Counted from the first letter of the stretch, positions 48,140 to 56,081 are shown. The stretch is DNA of 64,000 bases from Chryseobacterium sp. ISL-6 (GCF_018613715.1 NZ_JAGGPT010000006.1:620001-684000); one strand, 5' to 3'. Notes: generated from the letters alone by a model not told the origin. Numbers and translations: made by a program.

Positions 48140-48171
48140 TTTCTGCAAAAAAGAGTTTTTCTTTGCAGAAA
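48140..48171. terminator. Hairpin in the gap after the ATPase
   Basis: TTTCTGCAAA (48140-48149) and TTTGCAGAAA (48162-48171) form a perfect 10-bp stem with a 12-nt loop. No T run follows, so it may be a weak terminator or part of the relic element. Confidence 0.4.
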
Positions 48172-48472
48172 TTTAGTTAATTCATATCCCTCCTCTCTAT
48201 GATCGATGTAGTTATAGCTGCTCATCATTAAATAAATTAATTAAATATAAAAAAACACATTGAAAAAAATTATCCTAAAACACATCAATCCGCTCTTTTT
48301 AGAGACAATGGAAGTACACTCTGTAATATACAATAATTGATTTTTAGCATATAAAATAGTTGAATAAGGATATTCAGCTATGGATCACTTATTGGAGGTA
48401 ATCGCTGATTTTTCAGGGACTACAGGCACTTTATACAATACACACAATTTTTTAATTTTAACAAATACACAC

Positions 48473-49195
48473 ATGAAAAAATTATTATTTATTTCCAGTA
48501 TTTTACTGGGAGCTTATTTACAAGCACAGGTAGGAATTAATACGGCTGCTCCAACTGCAACACTGGATGTAAACGGGAATGCCCGAATTAGAAAGACGGA
48601 CAGTATCACTACAGCCCCAAAATATGTTTTAACACCTGATGCGGATGGAAATATAAGAAAGGTTAATGTCAATAAAATAAAAAGTAATGACCAGGCAGCG
48701 ATAAACTCTAAAGTTATAGTAGTTGCTAGTAGATATAATCCCCAACGTCTTGCTGTTAAAGATACTGATTATAATGTAACTTTTGATGGTCCTAATCCTA
48801 TGTCTGGACTTAACTCAAATCTAATAACCCTGAATGGCGCTAAAGATCGTATTAATTTACCCCCCAATAGAAACTTTAAAATAACAGGATATATAGGAGT
48901 TAAAGGTAGCTCCAATACTGGTTCTACCACTAATCCTGGATATATCACAACATTATTTCAAGCTGGTGGGGATGCTACAACTATAGTTTCTACACTAGGT
49001 TATACAGAATCTTCTACAGAAACGTGGGATGATGGAGGAGTAACTCCTCCAATTATAATGCTATCTACAGGACCTAATCCCAGTTATGTAGAATTGAAAG
49101 TTCGATATGGGGGAGGTAGTGCCAGTAATTATTGGATTTCAGGAAGTGCTTCAAGATCAGGTGTAGGAAGCTACCTTTTAATAGAAGAACTTTAA
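48473..49195 (+). CDS. Secreted hypothetical protein with a VGINT...PTATLDVNG head
   Basis: A 240-residue protein from the ATG at 48473, which gives a clean signal peptide (MKKLLFISSILLGAYLQAQ). The longer frame to 48380 adds 31 residues without one. The mature start VGINTAAPTATLDVNGNARIRKTD is a motif common at the head of Bacteroidota surface proteins. The rest is Gly/Ser/Thr-rich beta structure ending GVGSYLLIEEL. No function is known. A gene tail that may be related lies just downstream at 49237-49386. Confidence 0.7.
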   Translation: MKKLLFISSILLGAYLQAQVGINTAAPTATLDVNGNARIRKTDSITTAPKYVLTPDADGNIRKVNVNKIKSNDQAAINSKVIVVASRYNPQRLAVKDTDYNVTFDGPNPMSGLNSNLITLNGAKDRINLPPNRNFKITGYIGVKGSSNTGSTTNPGYITTLFQAGGDATTIVSTLGYTESSTETWDDGGVTPPIIMLSTGPNPSYVELKVRYGGGSASNYWISGSASRSGVGSYLLIEEL

Positions 49196-49201
49196 TCTAA
49201 A

Positions 49202-49230
49202 GAATTCCCCAGGCTCTCCCGGGGAATTCA
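49202..49230 (+). terminator. Hairpin after the secreted protein gene
   Basis: GAATTCCCC (49202-49210) and GGGGAATTC (49221-49229) form a perfect 9-bp stem around a 10-nt loop, 6 nt after the stop. Only a short ATTTATT follows, so the terminator is moderately supported. Confidence 0.6.
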
Positions 49231-49236
49231 TTTATT

Positions 49237-49386
49237 GCGCCTACGGTTATAAAAAGTTTAAATGCTGGTGATTTAATAAGGCTTACATATTATAGAACGT
49301 TGCAGCTAGGTAGTTCATATAGTGCTGTTGGTTTAGCTTCTAATTATGGGGCAGCATCCTATACCTTGTCAATCTCAAAACTTTAG
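49237..49386 (+). pseudogene. Orphan C-terminal gene fragment
   Basis: An open stretch without a start codon, 49 codons and a stop, reading APTVIKSLNAGDLIRLTYY and on to SYSAVGLASNYGAASYTLS. It looks like the last beta strands of a C1q/jelly-roll-type surface protein, similar in style to the end of the gene before it (GVGSYLLIEEL). It probably marks a deleted or recombined copy of a related gene. Translation is clear, origin is inferred. Confidence 0.55.
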
Positions 49387-49440
49387 TAATACGTAGAACA
49401 AGGTCTTTTAATAAGGGGGGGCAATATCGACGATAAAATC

Positions 49441-49483
49441 TTTGCGCCTTAAAACATTGTTGATTAAAATAATTTGCGCCTTA
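49441..49483 (+). repeat. Short direct repeat TTTGCGCCTTA
   Basis: Two copies at 49441-49451 and 49473-49483, 32 nt apart, in a region of dispersed repeat-like sequence. The rest of the gap 49196-49618 holds the gene fragment, this repeat and the terminator at 49505-49533. Confidence 0.5.
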
Positions 49484-49504
49484 GCGTTTATCTAAAAACA
49501 GATG

Positions 49505-49533
49505 AAGCTCTACTGACGATCAGTAGAGCTTTT
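49505..49533. terminator. Strong intrinsic terminator
   Basis: AAGCTCTACTGA (49505-49516) and TCAGTAGAGCTT (49520-49531) form a perfect 12-bp stem with a 3-nt loop, followed by TTTGTTTT. It likely belonged to the gene whose tail remains at 49237-49386. Confidence 0.8.
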
Positions 49534-49618
49534 GTTTTAAAAAAAATATCAATGACTTTCATCATAAATTAGGCATAAGATCATTTTGAATAGTATATTT
49601 GTGGTATAGAATTAATCG

Positions 49619-49978
49619 TTGAAGTTTTTCATATCCATATTCATTATTTTTACCATTGCAATACGTCCTGTTTTGCCATTGATCAATTATGCGGTGAATT
49701 ACGATTATATTGTAAAGAATCTTTGTGAAAACAGAGCAAAGCCCGAATCTACCTGTAAAGGGAAATGTTATGTTGAGAAAGAATTGGCTAAAACTGAAAA
49801 ACAATCCGGACCGCAAACGATAAAAATCTCCGTATTGGATGTATTCCTTTCCAATGAAATTCTTTATTTTTCCAGAGAAAAAGGATTTGATATCTTACAA
49901 AAGACAGCTAATTCAGGCTATCTGAATTCTCATACTACAGAATATTTCGCTAAGGTTTTTCATCCCCCTTTATCATAG
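49619..49978 (+). CDS. Small membrane-anchored C-x9-C-x3-C protein (copy 1, TTG start)
   Basis: A 119-residue protein starting with TTG (MKFFISIFIIFTIAIRPVLPLINYAVNYDYIV). It is collinear with the protein at 51766-52134 from the first residue on: R16-P17, P20, Y24-A25-V26-N27-Y28, Y30, L35-C36, K41-P42-E43, C46, G48 and C50 all coincide, which fixes the TTG start. After an N-terminal membrane segment come three cysteines (C36, C46, C50). A TATATTTG -10 box lies at 49594-49601. It precedes the YHS and SCO1 genes, so a role in copper or other metal handling in the periplasm is plausible. No known function. Confidence 0.78.
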   Translation: MKFFISIFIIFTIAIRPVLPLINYAVNYDYIVKNLCENRAKPESTCKGKCYVEKELAKTEKQSGPQTIKISVLDVFLSNEILYFSREKGFDILQKTANSGYLNSHTTEYFAKVFHPPLS

Positions 49979-50114
49979 TTTCATTAAACTAAACTTTTAG
50001 TGCTTTTTTAAAAATACCTGATCAGAATTGATTTATAACATTTCCAGAGGTATTTTTCAATCTGTCACTACGATTTATTTCATGTATTACCATTATTAAT
50101 TTCATTTCTATCTG

Positions 50115-50390
50115 ATGAAACATAAACTCATTTTGACAGCTCTGCTGTCTATATCACTGCTGTCCTGTGCCCAGGAAGCTCCTAAGGTTAAGCATAGTAA
50201 AAGCATGGATACTCCTAAAGAGAATCTTAAAAATGTAAAAGTTGTGAATGCCGAAGATCCTGTCTGTCATATGAAGACCGCCGATTATTTAAAGTTTACA
50301 GCAACCTATAAAAATAAGGTGTATGGTTTTTGCAGTGCTTCCTGTAAAAACGAGTTCAATAAAAATCCTGAAAAATATGTCCAGAAATAA
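50115..50390 (+). CDS. YHS-domain lipoprotein
   Basis: A 91-residue lipoprotein (MKHKLILTALLSISLLSC, lipid-modified Cys18). The YHS domain spans about residues 44-90: EDPVCHMKTADYLKFTATYKNKVYGFCSASCKNEF holds C51, C73 and C77, a set typical of YHS domains that bind copper or other metal. The stop overlaps the SCO1 start by 14 nt, so the two are coupled. It may pass copper to the SCO1 protein; that is inferred. Confidence 0.85.
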   Translation: MKHKLILTALLSISLLSCAQEAPKVKHSKSMDTPKENLKNVKVVNAEDPVCHMKTADYLKFTATYKNKVYGFCSASCKNEFNKNPEKYVQK

Positions 50391-51060
50391 AACAACAGCC
50401 AAAAGTGCGAAAAGCAAGATTGTAATTCCTATTGCCATCATTGCATTGATCTTCCTGGGTGTAGGTTTTGGAATGAGCTATTTTAAAAAGAATCTTTATA
50501 CCGTAATGAAGGTTCCTGATTTTGAACTTACCGACCAGAATAATAAAAAGATCAGCCATAAAGATATGCTCGGGAAAGTATATCTCGTAGAATTTTTCTT
50601 TAGTAAATGTCCAACTATTTGTCCCGTGATGAATAGCAATATGAAGGCTATTGAAGAACAGATCAACAGTCCTGAATTTGGCATTATTTCTATTAGCATA
50701 GATCCGGAGAATGATACTCCAGAAGCTTTAAAACAACATGCTGAAAGACTAGGCGTAAAATCTCCAGACTGGCACTTTTTAACGGGCGACAGAACCTATA
50801 TTGGAAGTCTTGCCGATAAATTCAATATCTATGTAGGGGATAAAGAAGATGAAGGGGAAAGTCTTAACCACAGTGGGATGATTGCTCTTGTGGATCAGGA
50901 AGGAAATATCCGATGCCGGTATAACAAAGACAATATGCCTGTTCTTTACTACTCCGGACTAAACTACAAAGATCCCGAGGGAAAAGAAACGCAGCTTACA
51001 GGGAAATACCATCCTGACAGGGAAAAGCTGATTGAAGATATTAAAAAGTTATTACATTAA
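50377..51060 (+). CDS. SCO1/SenC family copper chaperone-like thioredoxin
   Basis: A 227-residue protein from the ATG at 50377, with a membrane anchor at about residues 15-33 and the SCO domain outside. SKCPTICPVM puts the CxxxC copper site at C78 and C82, with the conserved ligand histidine at H165 in LNHSGMIAL. SCO1 proteins carry copper to cytochrome oxidase CuA or keep thiols reduced. The frame opens earlier at 50323, but that start lies inside the YHS gene and gives no anchor. The neighbours (YHS, exported SOD, MbnP/MbnH) suggest periplasmic copper handling. Confidence 0.92.
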   Translation: MSRNKTTAKSAKSKIVIPIAIIALIFLGVGFGMSYFKKNLYTVMKVPDFELTDQNNKKISHKDMLGKVYLVEFFFSKCPTICPVMNSNMKAIEEQINSPEFGIISISIDPENDTPEALKQHAERLGVKSPDWHFLTGDRTYIGSLADKFNIYVGDKEDEGESLNHSGMIALVDQEGNIRCRYNKDNMPVLYYSGLNYKDPEGKETQLTGKYHPDREKLIEDIKKLLH

Positions 51061-51087
51061 TAGGTTAAACCATAAATACAAAACATT

Positions 51088-51762
51088 ATGAAGGTTATGA
51101 AAATAGCTGCATTAAGTGCAGTTTTCGCGGCGCAATTTGCTTTTGCTCAGTTTAAGCAAACACCACTATCTTACGCTTACAATGCGTTAGAAGGGTCAAT
51201 TGATGCACAGACAATGGAAATTCATTATACAAAACATGCTGCTGGTTATGTGAGTAATCTGAACAAGGCTATTGCCGGAACTCCGCAGGAGAAAGAAACT
51301 TTGTTTCAAATTCTTTCTAAGGTTTCGACACTGAGTCCTGCTATCAGAAATAATGCCGGCGGACATTTTAACCATGAGCTTTTCTGGACGATGTTAACGC
51401 CTGTGAAAAACACCCAGCCATCGGCTAAATTATTAAAAGCAATTACTGAGACTTTTGGCAGTCTTGATGCTTTTAAAGAGAAAATAGGTAAAGCAGGTGC
51501 TGAGCGTTTCGGCTCCGGATGGGCTTGGCTTTCTGTTGATAAAAATGGGAAACTATTCGTTTCTTCAACGCCTAACCAGGACAATCCTTTAATGGATGTT
51601 GTAGAGGAAAAAGGAACTCCTGTTTTAGGGATTGATGTTTGGGAACATGCTTATTACTTAAAATACCAGAATAAGAGAGCTGATTATCTGGCTGCTATCT
51701 GGAACGTGCTGAACTGGAAAGAAGTAAGTACGAGATATGAAAATGCGATAAGCAAGAAATAA
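51088..51762 (+). CDS. sod: Exported Fe/Mn superoxide dismutase
   Basis: A 224-residue iron/manganese SOD with a signal peptide ([21 protein letters not shown]). Metal ligands are in [11 protein letters not shown] (first His), [13 protein letters not shown], and the [15 protein letters not shown] block (Asp and His). The enzyme removes superoxide in the periplasm, an unusual place for the Fe/Mn class, most of which are cytoplasmic. It lies 27 nt after SCO1 and 3 nt before the second small C-x9-C-x3-C gene, so these are likely one transcription unit. Confidence 0.93.
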   Translation: MKVMKIAALSAVFAAQFAFAQFKQTPLSYAYNALEGSIDAQTMEIHYTKHAAGYVSNLNKAIAGTPQEKETLFQILSKVSTLSPAIRNNAGGHFNHELFWTMLTPVKNTQPSAKLLKAITETFGSLDAFKEKIGKAGAERFGSGWAWLSVDKNGKLFVSSTPNQDNPLMDVVEEKGTPVLGIDVWEHAYYLKYQNKRADYLAAIWNVLNWKEVSTRYENAISKK

Positions 51763-51765
51763 TTC

Positions 51766-52134
51766 ATGAACTATATTTGCAGCATATTCCTTACTTTTTA
51801 TATGGTGTTCAGGCCTCTGATCCCCATCATGGAATATGCTGTAAATTATAATTATATCGTTGAAACACTTTGTATCAATAAAGATAAACCAGAACTTAAC
51901 TGTAATGGTATATGTTATTTAAGCAAAGAACTGGCTAAAACCAATGATACAGAATCAACGCCTTTATCTAAGGGAAAAACTTCCGGACAAAAGATTCTCG
52001 ATATTTATATCCTTCCGGAAATTACAGAAATAAAAAACACAGATCAAATATATCGGATCAATTTCAATTTTATCTATCAAAAGAATTATTCTTTTCTTTT
52101 TCTAAAACTAATTTTCCGGCCGCCGGTTTTTTAA
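51766..52134 (+). CDS. Small membrane-anchored C-x9-C-x3-C protein (copy 2)
   Basis: A 122-residue paralogue of the protein at 49619-49978, with the same order R16-P17, P20, Y24-A25-V26-N27-Y28, C36, C46, G48, C50 and a similar end (FLKLIFRPPVF versus FAKVFHPPLS). The extra Cys at residue 5 is within the N-terminal membrane segment. It starts 3 nt after the exported SOD. No known function; the two copies bracket the YHS, SCO1 and SOD genes. Confidence 0.78.
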   Translation: MNYICSIFLTFYMVFRPLIPIMEYAVNYNYIVETLCINKDKPELNCNGICYLSKELAKTNDTESTPLSKGKTSGQKILDIYILPEITEIKNTDQIYRINFNFIYQKNYSFLFLKLIFRPPVF

Positions 52135-52201
52135 GTTGTCTGTATATTTTTAACCACAAATTTTAATCTGAGTTCAGGACAAAAGTGACTGACGTAAGAC
52201 C

Positions 52202-52259
52202 GAATGTTTTTCGAAATACAGGAGGTGACCCTGCGAACGTAGTTCAGAAGAGAAATGTA
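52202..52259. repeat. Dispersed 58-bp repeat, copy A
   Basis: The segment with CCTGCGAACGTAGTTCAGAA matches the reverse complement of 55683-55740, which also has that 20-base core exactly. The two copies face each other and flank the MbnP-MbnH-outer membrane protein genes. The gap 52135-52443 otherwise shows only short degenerate repeats and the palindrome at 52381-52400. Confidence 0.7.
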
Positions 52260-52380
52260 CCGGGATCTTTTCGTAAGACTTCACTGTTACTCAATCATCC
52301 TTAACCTGGGTTAATAATAAGACCTTCCCTTTAAGATGCAAAAGTATCTGGAGCTGTTGTGGCTTTTGTGGTCAAAAAAA

Positions 52381-52400
52381 TGAATGTTTTTTAACATTCA
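52381..52400. promoter_or_regulatory. Perfect inverted repeat before MbnP
   Basis: TGAATGTT-TTTT-AACATTCA, an exact 8-4-8 inverted repeat 44 nt before the MbnP start. It could be an operator or a small hairpin. No second copy was seen. Confidence 0.35.
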
Positions 52401-52443
52401 AATTATATTCTATTTAAACAAATACAACTTAAAAAAATCAACA

Positions 52444-53280
52444 ATGAAAATTTATAAATTTTTATCATTATTCTTTATTGCCTTTACCCTATTTGCAGTT
52501 TCTTCATGTCAAAACAATGACGATGATGATCATCCACAGGATACAACACCAGGAAATCTTCAGATCAAATTTGAAAATGGTTTTAATAACCTGGGTGGAA
52601 TTGTTCTCAATCAGACTACACAAACTTCTTCGAGTGGACAAAAACATCAGTTTTCAACTTTAAAATATATTGTAAGCAATATCAGTTTAATAGATGAAAA
52701 CGGAAAAGAATTTAAATACAATGAAAACAATCCCGATAAAGGGGCTTTTATCATTGACCAGGCGGATGCAGTGGCTGGAATTGTCTATGTAAATCTTACC
52801 GGAGTTCCGAAAAATAACTACAAAAAAGTGAAATTCGGATTGGGAATTAGTCAGAATGCTTATTTACTTGGAATGGATGGGCAGGCAGAATTCTGGAATA
52901 GAGCAAAGGCGAAAGGAATGTCATGGTCCTGGGCTGCAGGATATGTTTTTGTAAAACTGGAAGGTAAATATGGAAGCAATACAGCGGATAAAGAGTTTAT
53001 GAACCACACCGGAAATATGGGGAATGTGACGGCTAATAATACACCGGATTTATACAGGGAAATTACTTTAGATCTTCCTACCACAGCAAGAGTTACCAAT
53101 AAAATAAGACCGTCTATTCATATTCTTGCGGATCTTAATCAGTATTTAAGTGGAAATACACCGCTTACATTAACTACTGCCAATGACATGATGATGGGAT
53201 CAAGCCCACATTTGGTAAACGTAACCAACAATCTAACGAAGATGTTTTCTGTAAATCATGTCCATAATGATGAAGATTAG
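52444..53280 (+). CDS. MbnP-family periplasmic copper-binding lipoprotein
   Basis: A 278-residue lipoprotein from the ATG at 52444 (MKIYKFLSLFFIAFTLFAVSSC gives the lipid-modified cysteine). The mature part LQIKFENGFNNLGGIVLNQ begins the MbnP-type beta domain, and FWNRAKAKGMSWSWAAGYVFVKLEGKY with W161 and W163 matches the family's M-x-W-x-W-x2-GY region. In methanotroph MbnP a tryptophan is oxidised to kynurenine by the partner MbnH to build a copper site. The MbnH-like gene is next and overlaps. The family call is good; kynurenine here is inferred. Confidence 0.85.
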   Translation: MKIYKFLSLFFIAFTLFAVSSCQNNDDDDHPQDTTPGNLQIKFENGFNNLGGIVLNQTTQTSSSGQKHQFSTLKYIVSNISLIDENGKEFKYNENNPDKGAFIIDQADAVAGIVYVNLTGVPKNNYKKVKFGLGISQNAYLLGMDGQAEFWNRAKAKGMSWSWAAGYVFVKLEGKYGSNTADKEFMNHTGNMGNVTANNTPDLYREITLDLPTTARVTNKIRPSIHILADLNQYLSGNTPLTLTTANDMMMGSSPHLVNVTNNLTKMFSVNHVHNDED

Positions 53281-54319
53281 GGGTTTATTAAAAGTGGTGT
53301 TAATAGGTATTGGCTTTTTTAATATCGTATCATGTTCAGATGAGGTGATTGAGCCTTTAGAAAAAGATGAAGCTTATGCTCTTCAGTTTCCTGCTTATTT
53401 TCCTGAAATGAGTTTCGATCAGGCTGGAAATCCTGTTACCAGAAATGGAGTGGAGCTGGGACGGAAATTATTCTATGAAGGGAGGCTTTCACGTAATAAT
53501 ACGATTTCATGTGGTTTTTGTCATATTCAGGAAAATGCTTTTACCCACCACGGACATAATGTAAGCCATGGAGTGGATGACAGGATAGGAATACGAAATG
53601 CGCCGCCTATTCAAAATATGGCATTTTTAAAAAGATACATGTGGGACGGAGTGATCCATAACCTTAATGAGCAGCCAATTATTCCAATTACTGATGCTAA
53701 TGAGATGGATAGCTCTATGCCGGAAGTAATTTCTAAATTAAATTTAGATGACAAGTACAAAAAGCTCTTTAAAGCAGCTTATGGTGATGAAAATATTACC
53801 GGGGAAAGGGTACTGAAAGCTTTATCTCAGTTTATGGTCACCATGATTTCTGCAGATTCAAAGTATGATCGCTATAAACAGGGAAAAGAAACGCTGACAT
53901 CAGCTGAATCGCAGGGAATGGCTTTGTTTCAGCAGAAATGTGCTTCCTGTCACAGCGGAGAACTGTTTACAGATGAAAGTTTCCGGAATACCGGAATGTA
54001 CTATAATACTCAGTTTAAAGATGCTGGCCGCTACCGGGTGACATCAGATCAAGTGGATTGGATGAAATTTCGGGTGCCTGGTCTGAGGAATGTAGAATAT
54101 ACAGCGCCGTATATGCATGATGGGCGGTTTTATACGTTGGATGCCGTTCTCAATTTTTATTCGGATAATGTAGAGGACAATCCTAATCTTGATCCACAGT
54201 TAAAACAAAACGGGCATATTGGAATTGCGATAAACAGTACAGAAAAACAATCCATCATTGCTTTCCTGAAAACGTTATCTGACAAGAATTTTATAACCAA
54301 TCCAAAATTCTCGGAATAA
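53270..54319 (+). CDS. MbnH-like di-haem cytochrome c peroxidase family lipoprotein
   Basis: A 349-residue protein from the ATG at 53270 (an earlier one exists at 53258). A lipoprotein signal (IGFFNIVSC) leads to the di-haem peroxidase domain with haem sites CGFCH (from C81) and CASCH (from C224). The C-terminal AINSTEKQSIIAFLKTLSD is usual for the family. The start overlaps the MbnP gene, so the pair is coupled. MbnH uses a high-valent di-haem to modify a Trp of MbnP; a simple peroxide-removing role is the alternative. Confidence 0.9.
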   Translation: MKIRGLLKVVLIGIGFFNIVSCSDEVIEPLEKDEAYALQFPAYFPEMSFDQAGNPVTRNGVELGRKLFYEGRLSRNNTISCGFCHIQENAFTHHGHNVSHGVDDRIGIRNAPPIQNMAFLKRYMWDGVIHNLNEQPIIPITDANEMDSSMPEVISKLNLDDKYKKLFKAAYGDENITGERVLKALSQFMVTMISADSKYDRYKQGKETLTSAESQGMALFQQKCASCHSGELFTDESFRNTGMYYNTQFKDAGRYRVTSDQVDWMKFRVPGLRNVEYTAPYMHDGRFYTLDAVLNFYSDNVEDNPNLDPQLKQNGHIGIAINSTEKQSIIAFLKTLSDKNFITNPKFSE

Positions 54320-54332
54320 ATTTTAATTCAAC

Positions 54333-55286
54333 ATGAAAAACATAATTATAACACTATTTAGCCTGTTGATATTTCCAATAGCTCAGGCTAAGCCAGTTAA
54401 AGACAGCCTTTATATTCCCGAAAATAGTTTTAGTTCAATGGTATTTTTGGATGATGATTGTGATGCCTGTGGTTGTGCTGCCGGCAATGGTTCATCAGGC
54501 TTTGAGTCTTTACTGAATCCACAGTTTATCGGGATAAAATATTTTGCTCAGCATTATAAAGCAAAAGAGAATCTTTTTGTAAAAGATCTGACGCAGGATC
54601 AGTATTTCAATACCATTCAATTGTGGGGAAAAGTTCCCATTACAAAGAAATTAAGTGTTTATGGAAGTCTTCCTTTTCAATTCCATGAGAAAAAGACCAT
54701 GCAGGGTGATATTAAAATCAATGGACTTGGTGATCTTAATCTTATGGGAATCTATCAGCTGATCAGTTCTAAAGATTCCTCACACCAATTAAACGGTGGA
54801 TTGGGGGTAAAAGTTCCGCTGGGGAAATTTGATGAAAAAGGTATTACGGGAGTTAATCCAAGTTTTCAGCTGGGAACAGGGAGCTGGGATTATCAGATGG
54901 TTCTGAATTATAAATATCAAAAAAATAAAGTAGCCCTGATTGTTAATACAGATTATACCGTTAAAACTGAAAACAGGAAATATTATCAGTTTGGTAACCA
55001 GTGGAATTATGCAGCAACAGGATTCTATCAGATCCATGCGGATAAAAAGGTGATCTTTTCAGGGAAAGTTGGGCTGCAGGGTGAAGTTTATGACCGGAAT
55101 AAGCAGTTTGATGAAGCCTTACCGGATACTGCCGGAAGCGCATTATACGGAAAACTGGGTTTCGAACTTTCCTATAGCAAGTGGAGTCTCGGAAGTGAGG
55201 TGATGCTTCCCGCTTATACGAATCTTGCCGGTGGAAATATTGAAGCCAAATCCAGATTCAGTGTCTTTATCAACTTTGGAATTTGA
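54333..55286 (+). CDS. Outer-membrane barrel protein with CxxCxC motif, partner of MbnP/MbnH
   Basis: A 317-residue protein with a signal peptide (IFPIAQA) and then DDDCDACGCAAG with cysteines at 43, 46 and 48, a compact metal-binding-like motif. The remainder shows regular beta strands with aromatic ends (GLGDLNLMGIYQLIS, GGLGVKVPLGKF, SVFINFGI at the end), as in an outer-membrane barrel of the transporter/MetA-pathway-like type. It follows the MbnH gene by 13 nt and probably moves or holds the same metal. Substrate is unknown. Confidence 0.75.
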   Translation: MKNIIITLFSLLIFPIAQAKPVKDSLYIPENSFSSMVFLDDDCDACGCAAGNGSSGFESLLNPQFIGIKYFAQHYKAKENLFVKDLTQDQYFNTIQLWGKVPITKKLSVYGSLPFQFHEKKTMQGDIKINGLGDLNLMGIYQLISSKDSSHQLNGGLGVKVPLGKFDEKGITGVNPSFQLGTGSWDYQMVLNYKYQKNKVALIVNTDYTVKTENRKYYQFGNQWNYAATGFYQIHADKKVIFSGKVGLQGEVYDRNKQFDEALPDTAGSALYGKLGFELSYSKWSLGSEVMLPAYTNLAGGNIEAKSRFSVFINFGI

Positions 55287-55317
55287 TGGTGATATAGATC
55301 GTAATGATATTTAAATG

Positions 55318-55350
55318 ATGGTGGCTGAGGTATTCGAAGCCACCATTTTT
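55318..55350 (+). terminator. Terminator after the MbnP operon
   Basis: ATGGTGGCT (55318-55326) and AGCCACCAT (55338-55346) form a perfect 9-bp stem with an 11-nt loop, followed by TTTTTTAT. Confidence 0.88.
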
Positions 55351-55530
55351 TATAAAATGTCATCTGGGGATCTTAATAGATTTTTCACTCCGTTCTGAAT
55401 GACAGGAGTAATATTTAAATTGATAAGACTGAGATTAAGAGAGCTTAGAGCTAATCAACAACAGTAGTTATTTTCTTTCTCCGAATTAAACAGATTTTTT
55501 TTCACGCAAAGATTTATAGCGATATTATAT

Positions 55531-55660
55531 AATTTAAGTTAGCAAAGAATGGCTTCGCTATGAAGCTTGTTCCAGGAGAAAAATCAAAGATTTTTTTTGT
55601 TCTTTTTACGGAGCATTTTAGTACTTAAAATAAATTAAATGTTTAAAAAACTTTTGTGGT
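55531..55660 (+). repeat. Dispersed ~130-bp repeat, copy 1
   Basis: Aligns in the same orientation with 56578-56709: TTTAAGTTAGCAAAG, GCTTCGCTATGAAG, ACTTAAAATAAATTAAATG and TTTAAAAAACTTTTGTGG match TTTAATTTAGCAAAA, GTTTCGCTATTGAAG, ACTTAAAATAGATTAAATG and TTTAAAAAACTTTGAGG. The two copies lie either side of the XRE gene. A cognate motif TTTAAAAACTTTTGTGCC also lies at 56020-56037, and a different common element with CACTTCGAGTAGATTTTG is near 55870-55920. Confidence 0.65.
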
Positions 55661-55682
55661 TTTATTATAAGAATGTTCTCGA

Positions 55683-55740
55683 TACATTTTTCTTCTGAAC
55701 TACGTTCGCAGGATTACATCCCGTATTACGAAAAACACTC
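55683..55740. repeat. Dispersed 58-bp repeat, copy B (inverted to copy A)
   Basis: TTCTGAACTACGTTCGCAGG is the exact reverse complement of the core in 52202-52259, with 5' and 3' similarity along about 58 bp. A third piece with CTTCCGAACTCCGTTCGC lies at 59860-59877. The gap 55287-56106 is mostly such repeat-like sequence. Confidence 0.7.
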
Positions 55741-56052
55741 CTTTAGATTAGCAAAGTGATCAACAAGTAAATTTACTATAAAGAGAAAAGTGTTTAAATA
55801 AACTATTATACAATCGAGCTGACGGTAAATTGAATATCTCTCTGTAAATCAACCCGAAATATTCTACGTCACTTCGAGTAGATTTTGAAGAAATCGTATT
55901 GAGAAGTTTCTACTTTGAAAACAAATATTTTATTTAAATACGATCGTACTAAGGTCTTTACAGAAATTAAAACTTATGTGTACTTATTATAGAGCATATA
56001 TTAACTTGAAAAACGAAAGTGTTTAAAAACTTTTGTGCCTTTTGTGGTTAAA

Positions 56053-56081
56053 AAAAAGCATCCTGTTACAGAATGCTTTTT
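56053..56081 (-). terminator. Terminator of the XRE regulator gene
   Basis: AAAAAGCATCCTG (56053-56065) and CAGAATGCTTTTT (56069-56081) form a 13-bp stem with one mismatch and a 3-nt loop. On the minus strand it lies 26 nt after the XRE stop and ends in a T run. Confidence 0.75.

Noticed and set aside
48380-48472. N-terminal extension of the secreted protein
   Set aside because: The extra 31 residues lack a signal peptide, while the ATG at 48473 gives a standard one.
52384-52443. N-terminal extension of MbnP
   Set aside because: It begins inside the palindrome and would bury the lipoprotein signal that starts at 52444.
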